Below the pieces are notes generated by a model. The model had not been told where the DNA came from. It worked only from the letters and a program-made list of their open reading frames with translations, and did not search any database. Position numbers and translations under genes: made by a program. A stretch of DNA of 40,135 bases from Acidobacteriota bacterium (GTDB lineage Bacteria > Acidobacteriota > Thermoanaerobaculia > UBA5066): positions 1 through 40,135 of the forward strand of contig JAKPXO010000044.1 in NCBI GenBank assembly GCA_029567505.1. The letters run 5' to 3'. Position 1 is the stretch's first letter. Each line of letters starts with the position of its first letter. This document shows, one piece after another, positions 8,794 through 17,418 of the stretch.

Positions 8794-8979
8794 ATGCCGA
8801 ATCCGAAGCACCGTCACAGCAAGACCCGCCGCGACATGCGGAGGGCACACGACTTCCTCCAGGAGCCGGGCCTCTCCAAGTGCGCCAGCTGCGGCGCGAC
8901 CAAGACCCCCCACCGCGTCTGCCCCGAGTGCGGCCACTACCGCGGACGGGAAGTCTCCGCCGGCGCCCAGAAGAGCTGA
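8794..8979 (+). CDS. rpmF: 50S ribosomal protein L32
   Basis: The 61-residue basic protein begins MPNPKHRHSKTRRDMRRAH, the standard N-terminus of bacterial L32. It carries a zinc-ribbon with two CXXC pairs separated by nine residues (CASC and CPEC). This is the zinc-containing form, as opposed to the cysteine-lacking paralogue some bacteria use during zinc starvation. It is part of the large ribosomal subunit near the exit-tunnel side. The position between yceD and plsX is conserved across many bacteria and links ribosome and lipid synthesis in one transcript. The start is preceded by GAGAGGTG. Confidence 0.97.
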   Translation: MPNPKHRHSKTRRDMRRAHDFLQEPGLSKCASCGATKTPHRVCPECGHYRGREVSAGAQKS

Positions 8980-9005
8980 TCGCGGCCGTTCCGGTCGCGT
9001 CCTGA

Positions 9006-10019
9006 ATGACCCTCGCCGTCGACGCCATGGGGGGAGACAACGCCCCCCGTGCCACCGTTGAAGGAGCCGTCGCGGCCGCCGTCGACTTCGGCCTCGACCT
9101 TCTCCTCGTGGGGCGCCGGCGCGAGCTGGAGCCCATCCTCTCGGCGACGAGCTACCGGGGGAGCCGGATCGACCTCGTCGACGCGGAGGAGGTCGTCGGG
9201 TTCGACGAGCCTTCGACGACGGCGCTCCGCCGGAAGCCCCGCGCCTCGATCCGCGTCGGAGCCGAGCTCGTCCGCGACGGCCGGGCGGAGGGCTTCTTCA
9301 CGGCCGGTCACACCGGCGCCGCGATGGTCACGGCCCGCTCCGTCCTCGGCGTGATCGAGGGGATCGACCGTCCCGCCCTCGGTGCGGTCCTCCCGGGTCT
9401 CGGGCGCAGGAGACTCCTCCTCGACGTCGGCGCGAACGTCTCGTGCCGCGTGGAGCACTACCGCGAGTTCGCGCTGATGGGTCACTTCTACGCCCAGGAG
9501 GTCCTCGGCATCTCGAGGCCGAAGATCGGCCTCCTCTCCGTCGGGGAGGAGGAGGAGAAGGGGACCGGGACGACGCGGGAGGTCTTCGGCCTCCTGCGGA
9601 AGTCGGGCCTGAACTTCGTGGGGAACTGCGAGGGGCGCGACGTCTACGGCGGGAACGTCGACGTCGACGTGATCGTCACCGACGGCTTCACCGGGAACGT
9701 CGTGTTGAAGGCGTCCGAGAGCCTTGCGCGGCTCGTCGAGGAAGCGCTGAAGCAGGAGGTCACCCGGAGCCTGCAGGCCTCCATGGGGTTCCTCCTCTCG
9801 CGCGACGCGTTCCGGTCCTTCAAGAAGCGGCTCGACTACACCGAGTACGGCGGGGCGCCGCTGCTCGGCGTGAAGGGGGCCGTCCTGATCGGGCACGGCA
9901 GCTCGAACGCCCGGGCGGTCCGGAACGGGGTCAAGGCCCTTCACGAGTTCGCCAGGCGCAGAATCCCCGAAAAGATCCGCGCGAAGGCCCGCGAGCTGGC
10001 GCCCCTGGCCGCACGCTGA
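9006..10019 (+). CDS. plsX: Phosphate acyltransferase PlsX
   Basis: The 337-residue protein is PlsX, a peripheral membrane enzyme that converts acyl-ACP and phosphate to acyl-phosphate, the acyl donor used by PlsY to make lysophosphatidate. The family signature AVDAMGGDNAPRATVEGA lies at the N-terminus, followed by the conserved AGHTGAAMV, LLDVGANVSC, IGLLSVGEEEEKGT, GNCEGRD, IVTDGFTGNVVLKASE and the C-terminal GGAPLLGVKG and IGHGSSN blocks. Length is normal for the family. The start ATG at 9006 leaves only four codons before the signature. It lies 26 bases after rpmF and 16 bases before fabH in the classical order. Confidence 0.97.
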   Translation: MTLAVDAMGGDNAPRATVEGAVAAAVDFGLDLLLVGRRRELEPILSATSYRGSRIDLVDAEEVVGFDEPSTTALRRKPRASIRVGAELVRDGRAEGFFTAGHTGAAMVTARSVLGVIEGIDRPALGAVLPGLGRRRLLLDVGANVSCRVEHYREFALMGHFYAQEVLGISRPKIGLLSVGEEEEKGTGTTREVFGLLRKSGLNFVGNCEGRDVYGGNVDVDVIVTDGFTGNVVLKASESLARLVEEALKQEVTRSLQASMGFLLSRDAFRSFKKRLDYTEYGGAPLLGVKGAVLIGHGSSNARAVRNGVKALHEFARRRIPEKIRAKARELAPLAAR

Positions 10020-10035
10020 AGAGAGGAGACGGGAG

Positions 10036-11019
10036 ATGTTCCACGCCGCGATCGCCGGCACGGGCCGGGCCGTACCCGCGAAGCTCCTGACGAACGCCGA
10101 CCTGGAGACGCTCGTCGAGACGACCGACGAGTGGATCACCACCCGGACCGGTATCCGGGAGCGCCACCAGGCCGCCGAGGGCGAGGTCCTCTCGGACTTC
10201 TGCGTGGAGGCCGCGAAGCAGGCGCTCGAGGCGGCGTGGCTCCAGGCGAAGGACCTCGACGCGATCCTGATCGCGACGGTGACCCCCGACCAGCCGATCC
10301 CGTCCATGGCCTGTCTCGTCCAGCAGAAGCTCGGGGCGAAGAAGGCCGCGGCATGGGACCAGAACGCCGGCTGCTCCGGCTGGCTCTACGGCCTCCACAT
10401 CGCCGACGGCCTGATCCAGGCGGGAAAGGCCAGGAACGTCCTGCTCGTCGGCGCCGAGTTCCTGACGCGCTACGTCGACTACACGGACCGGGCGACGTGT
10501 GTCCTCTTCGGCGACGGGGCGGGCGCGACGATCCTGCGCGCCACGAAGTCGGACCGGGGCGTCCTCGCCTCGACGATCCGGAGCGACGGCGAGGGAGCCT
10601 GCTTCATCCAGATGCCGGGGGGTGGCTCCTCGTTCCCGCCGACCCGCCCGGAGACGCTCGCCGAGCGTCTCCCGTTCATCAAGATGATGGGCGGGGAGAC
10701 GTTCAAGCTCGCGGTCCGCTCGATGGTGGAGGTCTGCAAGGACGTCCTCAACGAGAGCGGATTCGAGCCCGGAGAGGTTTCCTGGCTGGTCCCGCACCAG
10801 GCCAACGACCGGATCATCCAGGCCGTCGGCGAGCGGCTCGGGATCCCGCGGGAGCGCTGCATCGTGAACATCGAGCGCTACGGGAACACGAGCGCGGCGT
10901 CCATCCCGATCGCCCTCGACGAAGCGGCGCGGGACGGGCGCGTCAAGCGCGGCGACCTGATCCTGTTCACGGCATTCGGCGCCGGCCTCACGTGGGGCGC
11001 GGCGCTCGTGAGGTGGTAG
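10036..11019 (+). CDS. fabH: Beta-ketoacyl-ACP synthase III (FabH)
   Basis: The 327-residue cytosolic enzyme starts fatty-acid chains by condensing acetyl-CoA or a branched acyl-CoA with malonyl-ACP. The catalytic triad is visible: Cys113 in NAGCSGW, His254 in VPHQANDRII and Asn284 in ERYGNTSAAS. The N-terminal LVETTDEWITTRTGIRERH and the FGDGAGATIL block are standard. A residue change near the active cysteine (GCSGW rather than ACAGF) may affect starter-unit preference, but this cannot be judged by eye. The start ATG follows GAGAGGAGACGGG, a good ribosome binding site. It sits between plsX and fabD. Confidence 0.97.
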   Translation: MFHAAIAGTGRAVPAKLLTNADLETLVETTDEWITTRTGIRERHQAAEGEVLSDFCVEAAKQALEAAWLQAKDLDAILIATVTPDQPIPSMACLVQQKLGAKKAAAWDQNAGCSGWLYGLHIADGLIQAGKARNVLLVGAEFLTRYVDYTDRATCVLFGDGAGATILRATKSDRGVLASTIRSDGEGACFIQMPGGGSSFPPTRPETLAERLPFIKMMGGETFKLAVRSMVEVCKDVLNESGFEPGEVSWLVPHQANDRIIQAVGERLGIPRERCIVNIERYGNTSAASIPIALDEAARDGRVKRGDLILFTAFGAGLTWGAALVRW

Positions 11020-11021
11020 GA

Positions 11022-11960
11022 ATGGGCTCGCTCTCCTTCCTCTTCCCCGGGCAGGGCTCGCAGGTCGCCGGCATGGGCCGCGACCTCGTGAACGCGTTCC
11101 CCGAGGCGCGCGCCGTCTACGAGCGGGCCGACGCCGCCCTCGCGCCGTTCGGCCTCGCGATCTCGCGCGTCTCGTTCGAGGGGACCGACGAGGAGCTGAA
11201 GCGGACCGCGGTGACGCAGCCGGCGATCCTCGTCCACTCCGTCGCCGTCTTCGAGGTCCTGAAGGCGCGGGGCCTGACGCCGACGATGCTCGCGGGCCAT
11301 TCCCTCGGGGAGTGGTCGGCGCTCGTGGCGGCGGGGGCGCTCTCCCTCGAGGAGGCGGTCGTCCTCGTCCACCGGCGCGGGACGTTCATGCAGGAGGCAG
11401 TCCCGGCGGGGGAGGGGGCGATGGGCGCCGTGCTCGGACTCGACGGCGGCCTCGTCGCCGAGGCCTGCGCCGAGGTCGAGTCGGCGACGGGGGAGGCGGT
11501 CTCGGCGGCGAACTTCAACTCGCCCGAGCAGACGGTCATCGCCGGGACGACGAACGCCGTCGCGAAGGCCGGCGAGCTCCTCCGCCAGAAGGGGGCGAAG
11601 CGGGTCCTCCCGCTCCCGGTTTCGGCCCCGTTCCACTGCGCGCTGATGAAGCCGGCCGAGGAGAAGCTCGGGCCGTTCCTCGACGCGGCGCCGTTCTCCG
11701 ACCTCGCCGTTCCGGTCGTCACGAACGTCGACGTCCTCGCGAACCTCTCCGGCGCCGAGGCGCGCGAGTCGCTTCGCCGGCAGGTCTGCTCGCCCGTCCG
11801 CTGGGTCGAGACGGTCCAGCGCCTGTCGCGCGACACCGAAGGGGCGATCGAGGTCGGCCCTGGCACGGTCCTCGCGGGCCTCGCGAAGCGGATCGCGAAA
11901 GACTGGCCCGTCCGGACGACGTCGGACGCCGAGGGGATCGGGAAGCTCCTCGCCGGATGA
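11022..11960 (+). CDS. fabD: Malonyl-CoA:ACP transacylase (FabD)
   Basis: The 312-residue enzyme loads malonyl groups from CoA onto acyl carrier protein. It opens with the hallmark FLFPGQGSQVAGMGRDL. The nucleophile Ser94 is in AGHSLGEWSAL and the catalytic His205 in PVSAPFHCALM; the malonyl-binding arginine region lies in the HRRGTFMQEA segment. The start at 11022 is two bases after the fabH stop. A longer upstream frame overlaps fabH and is not coding. The stop overlaps the next gene by four bases (ATGA). Confidence 0.97.
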   Translation: MGSLSFLFPGQGSQVAGMGRDLVNAFPEARAVYERADAALAPFGLAISRVSFEGTDEELKRTAVTQPAILVHSVAVFEVLKARGLTPTMLAGHSLGEWSALVAAGALSLEEAVVLVHRRGTFMQEAVPAGEGAMGAVLGLDGGLVAEACAEVESATGEAVSAANFNSPEQTVIAGTTNAVAKAGELLRQKGAKRVLPLPVSAPFHCALMKPAEEKLGPFLDAAPFSDLAVPVVTNVDVLANLSGAEARESLRRQVCSPVRWVETVQRLSRDTEGAIEVGPGTVLAGLAKRIAKDWPVRTTSDAEGIGKLLAG

Positions 11961-12433
11961 CCACGAAGGCGACGACGAACGCCACCCGCGTCCTCGACGC
12001 GCGGAAGGCCGTCTACGCGCTCCGAACGTTCGCCGCGGCGGACTTCACCGCCGAGGAGGCCGCGGAGAAGCTCGGCGTCCCTCCCGGCGAGGTCTGGAAG
12101 ACGCTGGTGGCGAAGGGGGACCGGACCGGCCTCCTGGCCGCGGTGATCCCCACCGGGACGCGTCTCTCGCTGAAGAAGCTCGCTCGCGTCTCGGGCAACC
12201 GGACGGTCGCGATGGTCTCGCCCGAGGAGATGGAGAAGGCGACGGGCTACGTGAAGGGGGGCTGCTCGCCGTTCGGGATGCGGAAGGCGATGCCGCTCTA
12301 CGTCCACGAGGAGGCGGCGGCGCTGCCGCGCCTCTTCGTGTCGGCGGGCCAGCGGGGCGTCCAGCTCGAGATGGCGGGCGAGGCGTTCCTCGCCGCCGCC
12401 GGGGCGACCGCCGCCGACCTGATCGAGGAATAG
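11957..12433 (+). CDS. ybaK: YbaK/EbsC-type aminoacyl-tRNA deacylase
   Basis: The 158-residue protein belongs to the YbaK/EbsC group, which hydrolyses Cys-tRNA(Pro) mischarged by prolyl-tRNA synthetase. It shows the family's VLDARKAVYAL-type N-terminus, the lysine in TLVAKGD, the KLARVSGNRTVAMVSPEEM segment and the characteristic GYVKGGCSPFGMRKAMPLYV loop. It acts in the cytoplasm on free tRNA. The start ATG overlaps the fabD stop (ATGA), so translation is coupled. A tRNA-editing gene inside the fab operon is unusual; most fabD genes are followed directly by fabG. The eight-base gap to fabG shows that it is truly embedded in the operon. Confidence 0.93.
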   Translation: MTTKATTNATRVLDARKAVYALRTFAAADFTAEEAAEKLGVPPGEVWKTLVAKGDRTGLLAAVIPTGTRLSLKKLARVSGNRTVAMVSPEEMEKATGYVKGGCSPFGMRKAMPLYVHEEAAALPRLFVSAGQRGVQLEMAGEAFLAAAGATAADLIEE

Positions 12434-12441
12434 GGGGACTC

Positions 12442-13200
12442 ATGCCGCACGTGATCACGCTCGAGGGGAAAGTCGCGCTCGTCACCGGGGCGTCGCAGGG
12501 GATCGGCGAGGCGGTCGCCCGACGGCTCGCCGCCGCCGGGGCGACGGTCCTCGTCGCCGCCCGCAGCGAGGAGAAGGCCGCCGCGGTCGCCGCGTCGATC
12601 GCGGAGGCGGGCGGAGCCGCCGAGAGCGTCCGCCTCGACGTCTCCGATCCGGCCTCCGTCACCGCAGCCTTCAAGGGGATCGTCGAGCGGCACGGGAAGC
12701 TCGACGTCCTCGTCAACAACGCCGGGATCACCGACGACGGCCTCCTCCTGCGGATGTCGAAGGAGAGCTGGGACCGGGTGATCGCCACCGACCTGACCGG
12801 CGTCTTCCTCGTCTCGCAGGAGGCCGTGAAGCTGATGATGAAGAAGCGGGTCGCGGGGCGGATCATCACCGTCGGCTCCGTCGTCGGCCTGATGGGGAAC
12901 CCGGGCCAGGCGAACTACGCGGCCGCGAAGGCGGGCGTCGTCGGCTTCACGATGTCGCTCGCCCGCGAGATCGGGTCGCGGGGGATCACCGTGAACGCCG
13001 TCGCGCCGGGCTACGTCGAGACGGCCATGACAGGCGCGCTTTCCGAGGATCAGAGGAAGGCGCTCGCGGAGAAGATCGTCCTCGGACGCCTCGGGACGGG
13101 GGAGGACGTGGCGGGGGCCGTCCTCTACCTCGCCTCCGACCTCGGCTCGTACGTCACCGGAACGGTCCTGAACGTCAGCGGCGGCCTCCTCATCCCCTGA
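12442..13200 (+). CDS. fabG: 3-oxoacyl-ACP reductase (FabG)
   Basis: The 252-residue short-chain dehydrogenase uses NADPH to reduce 3-oxoacyl-ACP in each elongation cycle. The cofactor motif TGASQGIGEAVA lies near the N-terminus, NNAG in LDVLVNNAGITDDGLLLRM, and the catalytic residues are Ser146 (TVGSVVG), Tyr159 and Lys163 (NYAAAKAG). The C-terminal ASDLGSYVTGTVLNVSGGL is the usual ending. Its place between fabD and acpP supports the FabG assignment over other short-chain dehydrogenases. The start follows a GGGGGA site after the ybaK stop. Confidence 0.96.
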   Translation: MPHVITLEGKVALVTGASQGIGEAVARRLAAAGATVLVAARSEEKAAAVAASIAEAGGAAESVRLDVSDPASVTAAFKGIVERHGKLDVLVNNAGITDDGLLLRMSKESWDRVIATDLTGVFLVSQEAVKLMMKKRVAGRIITVGSVVGLMGNPGQANYAAAKAGVVGFTMSLAREIGSRGITVNAVAPGYVETAMTGALSEDQRKALAEKIVLGRLGTGEDVAGAVLYLASDLGSYVTGTVLNVSGGLLIP

Positions 13201-13222
13201 CGGGAGAGGAGCTTGGCTGCGC

Positions 13223-13250
13223 TTGAATTCGGCGGGAAAGCCGGTAAGAA
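13223..13250 (+). promoter_or_regulatory. Possible internal promoter before acpP
   Basis: In the 84-base fabG-acpP gap, TTGAAT (13223-13228) and TAAGAA (13245-13250) are separated by 16 bases, resembling sigma70 -35 and -10 hexamers. This is less GC-rich than the surroundings. An extra promoter would fit the high demand for acyl carrier protein, but this is only a consensus match by eye. Confidence 0.35.
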
Positions 13251-13284
13251 TCCAGCCGTTTCCGCCACAAGATGGAGGAGTTGA

Positions 13285-13530
13285 ATGTCGAACTCGATTG
13301 AGGACAAGGTCAAGAGCATCATCGTCGAGCAGCTCGGGGTCCAGGCCGAAGAGGTCAAGGCCGAAGCGAGCTTCGTCGACGACCTCGGCGCCGATTCGCT
13401 CGACACCGTGGAGCTCGTCATGGCCTTCGAGGAAGCCTTCGGCATCGAGATCCCGGACGAGGACGCCGAAAAGATCCAGAAGGTCAAGGACGCCGTCACC
13501 TACATCGAGTCCCACGCCAAGCCCGCCTGA
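13285..13530 (+). CDS. acpP: Acyl carrier protein
   Basis: The 81-residue acidic protein carries growing acyl chains on a phosphopantetheine arm attached to Ser38 in the [12 protein letters not shown] motif. The rest is the usual four-helix [19 protein letters not shown] at the start and [23 protein letters not shown] near the end. A good GGAGG site lies upstream of the ATG. It follows fabG after a longer gap than elsewhere in the operon and precedes fabF by 18 bases. Confidence 0.98.
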   Translation: MSNSIEDKVKSIIVEQLGVQAEEVKAEASFVDDLGADSLDTVELVMAFEEAFGIEIPDEDAEKIQKVKDAVTYIESHAKPA

Positions 13531-13548
13531 GCCCCGGTGACGGCCCGG

Positions 13549-14805
13549 ATGGACCACCTCGACGCCCGGGGACGCCGCCGGGTCGTCGTCACGGGGATCG
13601 GCCTCGTCTCGCCCGTCGGTCTCACGCGGGAGGAGAACTGGGACGCCCTCCTCGCGGGGCGTTCCGGAATCGGCGCCATCACCCGCTTCGACGCGGCGGA
13701 CTACGCCTGCCGGATCGCGGGGGAGGTGAAGGGATTCGACCCGGCCCTCTTCCTCGACCGGAAGGAGATCAAGAAGTTCGACACGTTCGTCCACTACGCG
13801 GTCGCCGCCGCGAAGGAGGCGCTCGCGGAGTCGGGGCTCGCGATCACGGAGGAGAACGCCGAGGCCGTCGGCGTCTGCGTCGGCTCGGGGATCGGGGGGC
13901 TGCCGCTCATCGAGGAGACCCACAAGGTCCTCCTCGAGAAGGGGCCGCGGAGGATCAGCCCGTTCTTCATCCCGGGGCTGATCGCGAACATGTCCTCGGG
14001 GCTGATCTCGATCCTGACGGGCGCGAAGGGGCCGAACACGGCGACGGTGACCGCCTGCGCCACGTCCGCCCACGCCATCGGCGACGCCGTGAACATCATC
14101 CGCCGCGGCGACGCCGACGCGATGATCTCGGGGGGGACCGAGGCGGTCGTCTCGCCGCTCGCCGTCGGCGGCTTCGCCGCAATGCGGGCGCTCTCGACGC
14201 GGAACGACGACCCGGCCGCGGCCTCCCGTCCCTGGGACCGCGACCGCGACGGCTTCGTCCTCGGCGAGGGCGCCGGCATCCTCGTCCTCGAGGAGCTGGG
14301 GCACGCGGTCCGGCGCGGCGCCGCCATCTACGCCGAGGTGGCCGGGTACGGCATGTCGGGCGACGCCCACCACATCTCGGCCCCCTCCGACGACGGCGAC
14401 GGTCCGTTCCGCGTCATGCGCAACGCGCTGAAGGACGCCGGCATGGAGCCGTCCGCGGTCGGCTACGTCAACGCGCACGGGACCTCGACGCCGCACGGGG
14501 ACAGGATCGAGACGATCGCCCTGAAGCGGCTCTTCGGGGAGGGGGCTCGATCCGTGCCCGTCTCCTCGACGAAGTCGATGACGGGGCACCTCCTCGGCGC
14601 CGCCGGCGGCTACGAGGCGGGCGTCCTCGCGCTGGCGATCCGGCGTGGGGTCCTCCCGCCGACGGTCAACTACACGACGCCCGACCCGGAGTGCGACCTC
14701 GACTACACCCCGAACGTCGCCCGGGAGGTCCGGGTGCGCGCAGGCCTCTCGAACTCCTTCGGCTTCGGGGGGACGAACGCCTGCCTGGTGATGAGGGCCG
14801 TCTGA
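13549..14805 (+). CDS. fabF: Beta-ketoacyl-ACP synthase II (FabF)
   Basis: The enzyme elongates acyl-ACP with malonyl-ACP in the cytoplasm. Counting from the ATG at 13549 (418 residues), the active site is Cys170 ([12 protein letters not shown]), His310 ([11 protein letters not shown]), Lys342 (SSTKSMTGH) and His347 (GHLLGAAGG). The glycine-rich ending [16 protein letters not shown] is standard. A GTG at 13537 would add four residues; neither start has a clear ribosome binding site, and ATG was preferred. It is the last gene of the fatty-acid operon, after which a hairpin appears. Confidence 0.96.
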   Translation: MDHLDARGRRRVVVTGIGLVSPVGLTREENWDALLAGRSGIGAITRFDAADYACRIAGEVKGFDPALFLDRKEIKKFDTFVHYAVAAAKEALAESGLAITEENAEAVGVCVGSGIGGLPLIEETHKVLLEKGPRRISPFFIPGLIANMSSGLISILTGAKGPNTATVTACATSAHAIGDAVNIIRRGDADAMISGGTEAVVSPLAVGGFAAMRALSTRNDDPAAASRPWDRDRDGFVLGEGAGILVLEELGHAVRRGAAIYAEVAGYGMSGDAHHISAPSDDGDGPFRVMRNALKDAGMEPSAVGYVNAHGTSTPHGDRIETIALKRLFGEGARSVPVSSTKSMTGHLLGAAGGYEAGVLALAIRRGVLPPTVNYTTPDPECDLDYTPNVAREVRVRAGLSNSFGFGGTNACLVMRAV

Positions 14806-14833
14806 CGCCCCGCCGCGGCGGCGCCGGCGCGCG

Positions 14834-14862
14834 GGACGGGCGATCGCTCGTCGATCCCGTCC
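14834..14862 (+). terminator. Hairpin after fabF (possible terminator without T-run)
   Basis: GGACGGG plus GATCG (with one bulged C) pairs with CGATCCCGTCC around a CTCGT loop, a stem of about 11-12 pairs. No T-run follows, so it may be a weak or factor-assisted terminator, or simply a structured leader of the kinase gene. TATGCT at 14873-14878 further downstream could be a -10 element for the kinase. Confidence 0.4.
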
Positions 14863-14899
14863 GCGATTCCCTCTATGCTCGGGGAGCCGGACGCGCCCG

Positions 14900-16390
14900 A
14901 TGAAAGCCGACCAGGTTCGCCGGAAGTTCTTCGCGGGAGTCCCCCGCTACGAGTGGATCGAGACGCTCGGGCAGGGGGGCGTCGGGATCGTCTACAAGGC
15001 GAAGGACCTCGAGCTCGACGAGGTCGTGGCGATCAAGGTCCTCTCGCCCGACATCGCCAAGGAGGACGAGGTCGTCCTCGCGCGCTTCAAGCGTGAGATC
15101 AACCTGAACCGGAAGATCAAGCACCCGAACGTCGCCCGTATGTACGACTTCGGGATCAGCGGCGAGTACCCCTACATCACGATGGAGGTCGTCCCGGGGA
15201 AGGACCTCTGGACGATGATCCGCGACGAGGGCCGGCTCCCGCCCGCGCGGGCGGTGCCGATCCTCCGCCAGATCGCGCGCGGCTGCTCGGCGATCCACGA
15301 GCTGGGCATCGTCCACCGCGACCTGAAGAGCCAGAACGTCGTCGTCGACGAGCAGGGCGCCGTCGCCATCGTCGACTTCGGCCTCGCGCGCTGGAACCTC
15401 GGCGGCGGCTTCACGCTCGACTCGATCATCCTCGGGACGCCGCAGTACATGTCGCCGGAGCAGGCGTCCGGCAAGACGGTCGACTCCCGGACCGACATCT
15501 ACTCCATCGGCATCATCGCGTTCGAGGCCCTCACGGGGCAGCTGCCGTTCACGGGCGACAGCCCGATCGCGGTCGCGATGATGCAGATCAACGACCCCGT
15601 CCCCGACCTCCTCCCGAAGTTCGCCGACGTCTCGCCGGACCTGCGCGCGATCGTCCTGAAAGCGCTGCGGAAGGACCCCGCGAAGAGGTACGCGACGGCG
15701 GCCGACCTCGAGGCCGACCTCGCGAACGCCGACCGGCTGCCGACGCCCCGCGAGGGGACGGTGCCGCACCCCGGGGGCGAGGACCCGCTCATGGCGCAGC
15801 TGGAGTCGGTACTCGGAGCGGTGGTCCTCCCGGCCCCGCCGGAGAAGCCGCGCCGGCCCTCTCCTTCGGACGCCTCGGCGCCGGTGACGCGCCCCTCCGT
15901 CTCTCCCCGTCCCGCGGCGGCGCGGCCGGCTCCGACGCCTCCGGCCGCGCCGGAGGCCCCGTCGCGGCCTCCGACCGTCCTGATCGTCGCCTCCGCGCCC
16001 GCCGAGCGGGCGGCCTGGAAGGCGGGCCTCGGCATCGGCCCCTGCCGCGTCCTGGAGGCGGGGAGCGGGCCGGAAGCTCTCGAGGCGCTCGTTCGCGAGC
16101 CGGCCGATCTCGTCCTGATGGACGTCGCCCTGCCGGGGATGGACGGATTCGACGTGACGCGGGTCATCAAGTCGCAGGCGAACCTCGTGGCCCTCCCGAT
16201 CCTCCTCGCCTCCGACCGGCTTGAGCGAAGCCACTACGCGTTCGGCATCCAGTCGGGCGCGAACGAGCTCCTCGTCAAGCCGATCGAGCCCGAGCGCCTG
16301 CGGGAGGCCGTCCGCGGCCTCCTCCGCCATCGCGGGTTCCCGGTCGAGGACGGTCCGGCGGGGGCGGGCCCGGTTGCCGGAAACGGCTGA
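14900..16390 (+). CDS. Ser/Thr protein kinase fused to a degenerate receiver domain
   Basis: The 496-residue protein has a Hanks-type kinase domain at about residues 18-280: glycine loop GQGGVGIVYKA, Lys46 in VAIKVL, catalytic Asp141 in HRDLKSQN, Asp159 of the DFG motif and the GTPQYMSPEQASG activation segment. All catalytic residues are present, so it should be active. A proline- and alanine-rich linker (about 300-355) leads to a receiver-like domain (about 358-484). This keeps the phospho-acceptor position Asp408 (LVLMDVALPGMDGFD) and Lys460 (LVKPIEP), but the acidic pair that binds magnesium is replaced by Ala364-Ser365. No membrane segment is evident, so it is likely cytoplasmic. Substrates are unknown; the adjacent coiled-coil gene is a candidate. 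Confidence 0.9.
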   Translation: MKADQVRRKFFAGVPRYEWIETLGQGGVGIVYKAKDLELDEVVAIKVLSPDIAKEDEVVLARFKREINLNRKIKHPNVARMYDFGISGEYPYITMEVVPGKDLWTMIRDEGRLPPARAVPILRQIARGCSAIHELGIVHRDLKSQNVVVDEQGAVAIVDFGLARWNLGGGFTLDSIILGTPQYMSPEQASGKTVDSRTDIYSIGIIAFEALTGQLPFTGDSPIAVAMMQINDPVPDLLPKFADVSPDLRAIVLKALRKDPAKRYATAADLEADLANADRLPTPREGTVPHPGGEDPLMAQLESVLGAVVLPAPPEKPRRPSPSDASAPVTRPSVSPRPAAARPAPTPPAAPEAPSRPPTVLIVASAPAERAAWKAGLGIGPCRVLEAGSGPEALEALVREPADLVLMDVALPGMDGFDVTRVIKSQANLVALPILLASDRLERSHYAFGIQSGANELLVKPIEPERLREAVRGLLRHRGFPVEDGPAGAGPVAGNG

Positions 16391-16442
16391 TCGCGGCCGT
16401 TTCCGCTTTACAAGGGCGGGGCAGAGTCCCGATCATCGGCCG

Positions 16443-17360
16443 ATGTCGCGCGACTCCGGGCCGGACGATCCCGTCGGAGAGGCGGAGGCTCACGCGGAGC
16501 CCGGCCGGCCGGCGGAGAAGCGGGCAGGCTACTGGGACCCCACGGCGTCCGGGCGTCACCAGATCAGCCGCCCGATCGCCATCGACGGCCTCCGCGCCGA
16601 CCGGGCCCGCATCGAGCTCGCGCCCCGCGTCGTCCGGCGCGGGGGCACCTACTACGACGACTCGTACCACGTCGTCGACGCGGCGGCGCGCCAGCTCGCG
16701 TCGATCTTCACGCTGGAGCAGCTCGTCATGGCGACGGTCGCTCTCCGCGTCCACATGCGACGCGGGCGGGAGCACCTCGGCCGGAAGCGGGAGCTGCAGG
16801 AGCGGTGGACGGTCCTCGCCCACCGGCTCATGAAGCTGCGCGCGGAGGAGAGGCACCTCGCGCTGCGCGAGCAGCGTATCGCCGAGGAGCACGCCAGCCT
16901 CGCGGGCGCGGAGTCGGAGCGGCCGGGCAAGGCCGAGCTCCTCACGCTCGAGGAGGCCGAGGTCGCGCAGGCCCGGCAGGCCTGGAGGGACGAGAGCCGG
17001 CGCGCCTGGGAGGCGTGGAGCCGCCTCGAGTCGGAGGAGGGGGCCCTCCTGGCCGGAGCGCCCGGCCTCGAGCAGACCGAGGACCTCAAGCAGCCGTACA
17101 TCCTCCTCCTCGTCGGGGCGCGGAGGGCGGCGCCGCGAAGCGTGGCGGCCGCGATGCACACCCTCGTCGACGCCCTGCAGCGGCCCCTGTCGCGGACCGA
17201 CCAGATGCTCCTCGAGATCGCGTTCCGCCGGTGCATCCGCGCGGGCTCGCCGGAGGACGAGCGGGACCTCGAGCGGTGGGAGCACGAGCTCCTCGCCGCC
17301 GCCGAGCGCGACTTCGCCGCGGAGTTCCCGTGGGCGCGGCCCTACCTCGGGAACGGCTGA
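16443..17360 (+). CDS. Hypothetical charged, helical protein
   Basis: I do not recognise this 305-residue protein. It has no signal peptide or membrane helix. The N-terminal 30 residues are acidic and probably disordered, followed by a segment with YWDPTASGRHQISRPIAIDG and a TYYDDSYHVVDAAARQLASIF stretch. Residues about 105-200 are rich in Glu, Arg, Leu and Ala with heptad-like spacing, suggesting a coiled coil. The C-terminal third looks like a separate helical domain. The ATG at 16443 is preferred because the frame upstream overlaps the kinase. It starts 52 bases after the kinase-receiver gene and may be its partner or substrate, which is inference from position only. Confidence 0.65.
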   Translation: MSRDSGPDDPVGEAEAHAEPGRPAEKRAGYWDPTASGRHQISRPIAIDGLRADRARIELAPRVVRRGGTYYDDSYHVVDAAARQLASIFTLEQLVMATVALRVHMRRGREHLGRKRELQERWTVLAHRLMKLRAEERHLALREQRIAEEHASLAGAESERPGKAELLTLEEAEVAQARQAWRDESRRAWEAWSRLESEEGALLAGAPGLEQTEDLKQPYILLLVGARRAAPRSVAAAMHTLVDALQRPLSRTDQMLLEIAFRRCIRAGSPEDERDLERWEHELLAAAERDFAAEFPWARPYLGNG

Positions 17361-17418
17361 CGGGGCGGCGGGGCCGCCGCGGCTCCCGCCGCGCGAAGCC
17401 CTGCCCGGACGGCGTCCC

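Noticed and set aside
10131-11021. An upstream extension of the fabD frame through fabH.
   Set aside because: It overlaps fabH in another frame and lacks conserved sequence. FabD begins at 11022 with its normal N-terminal motif.
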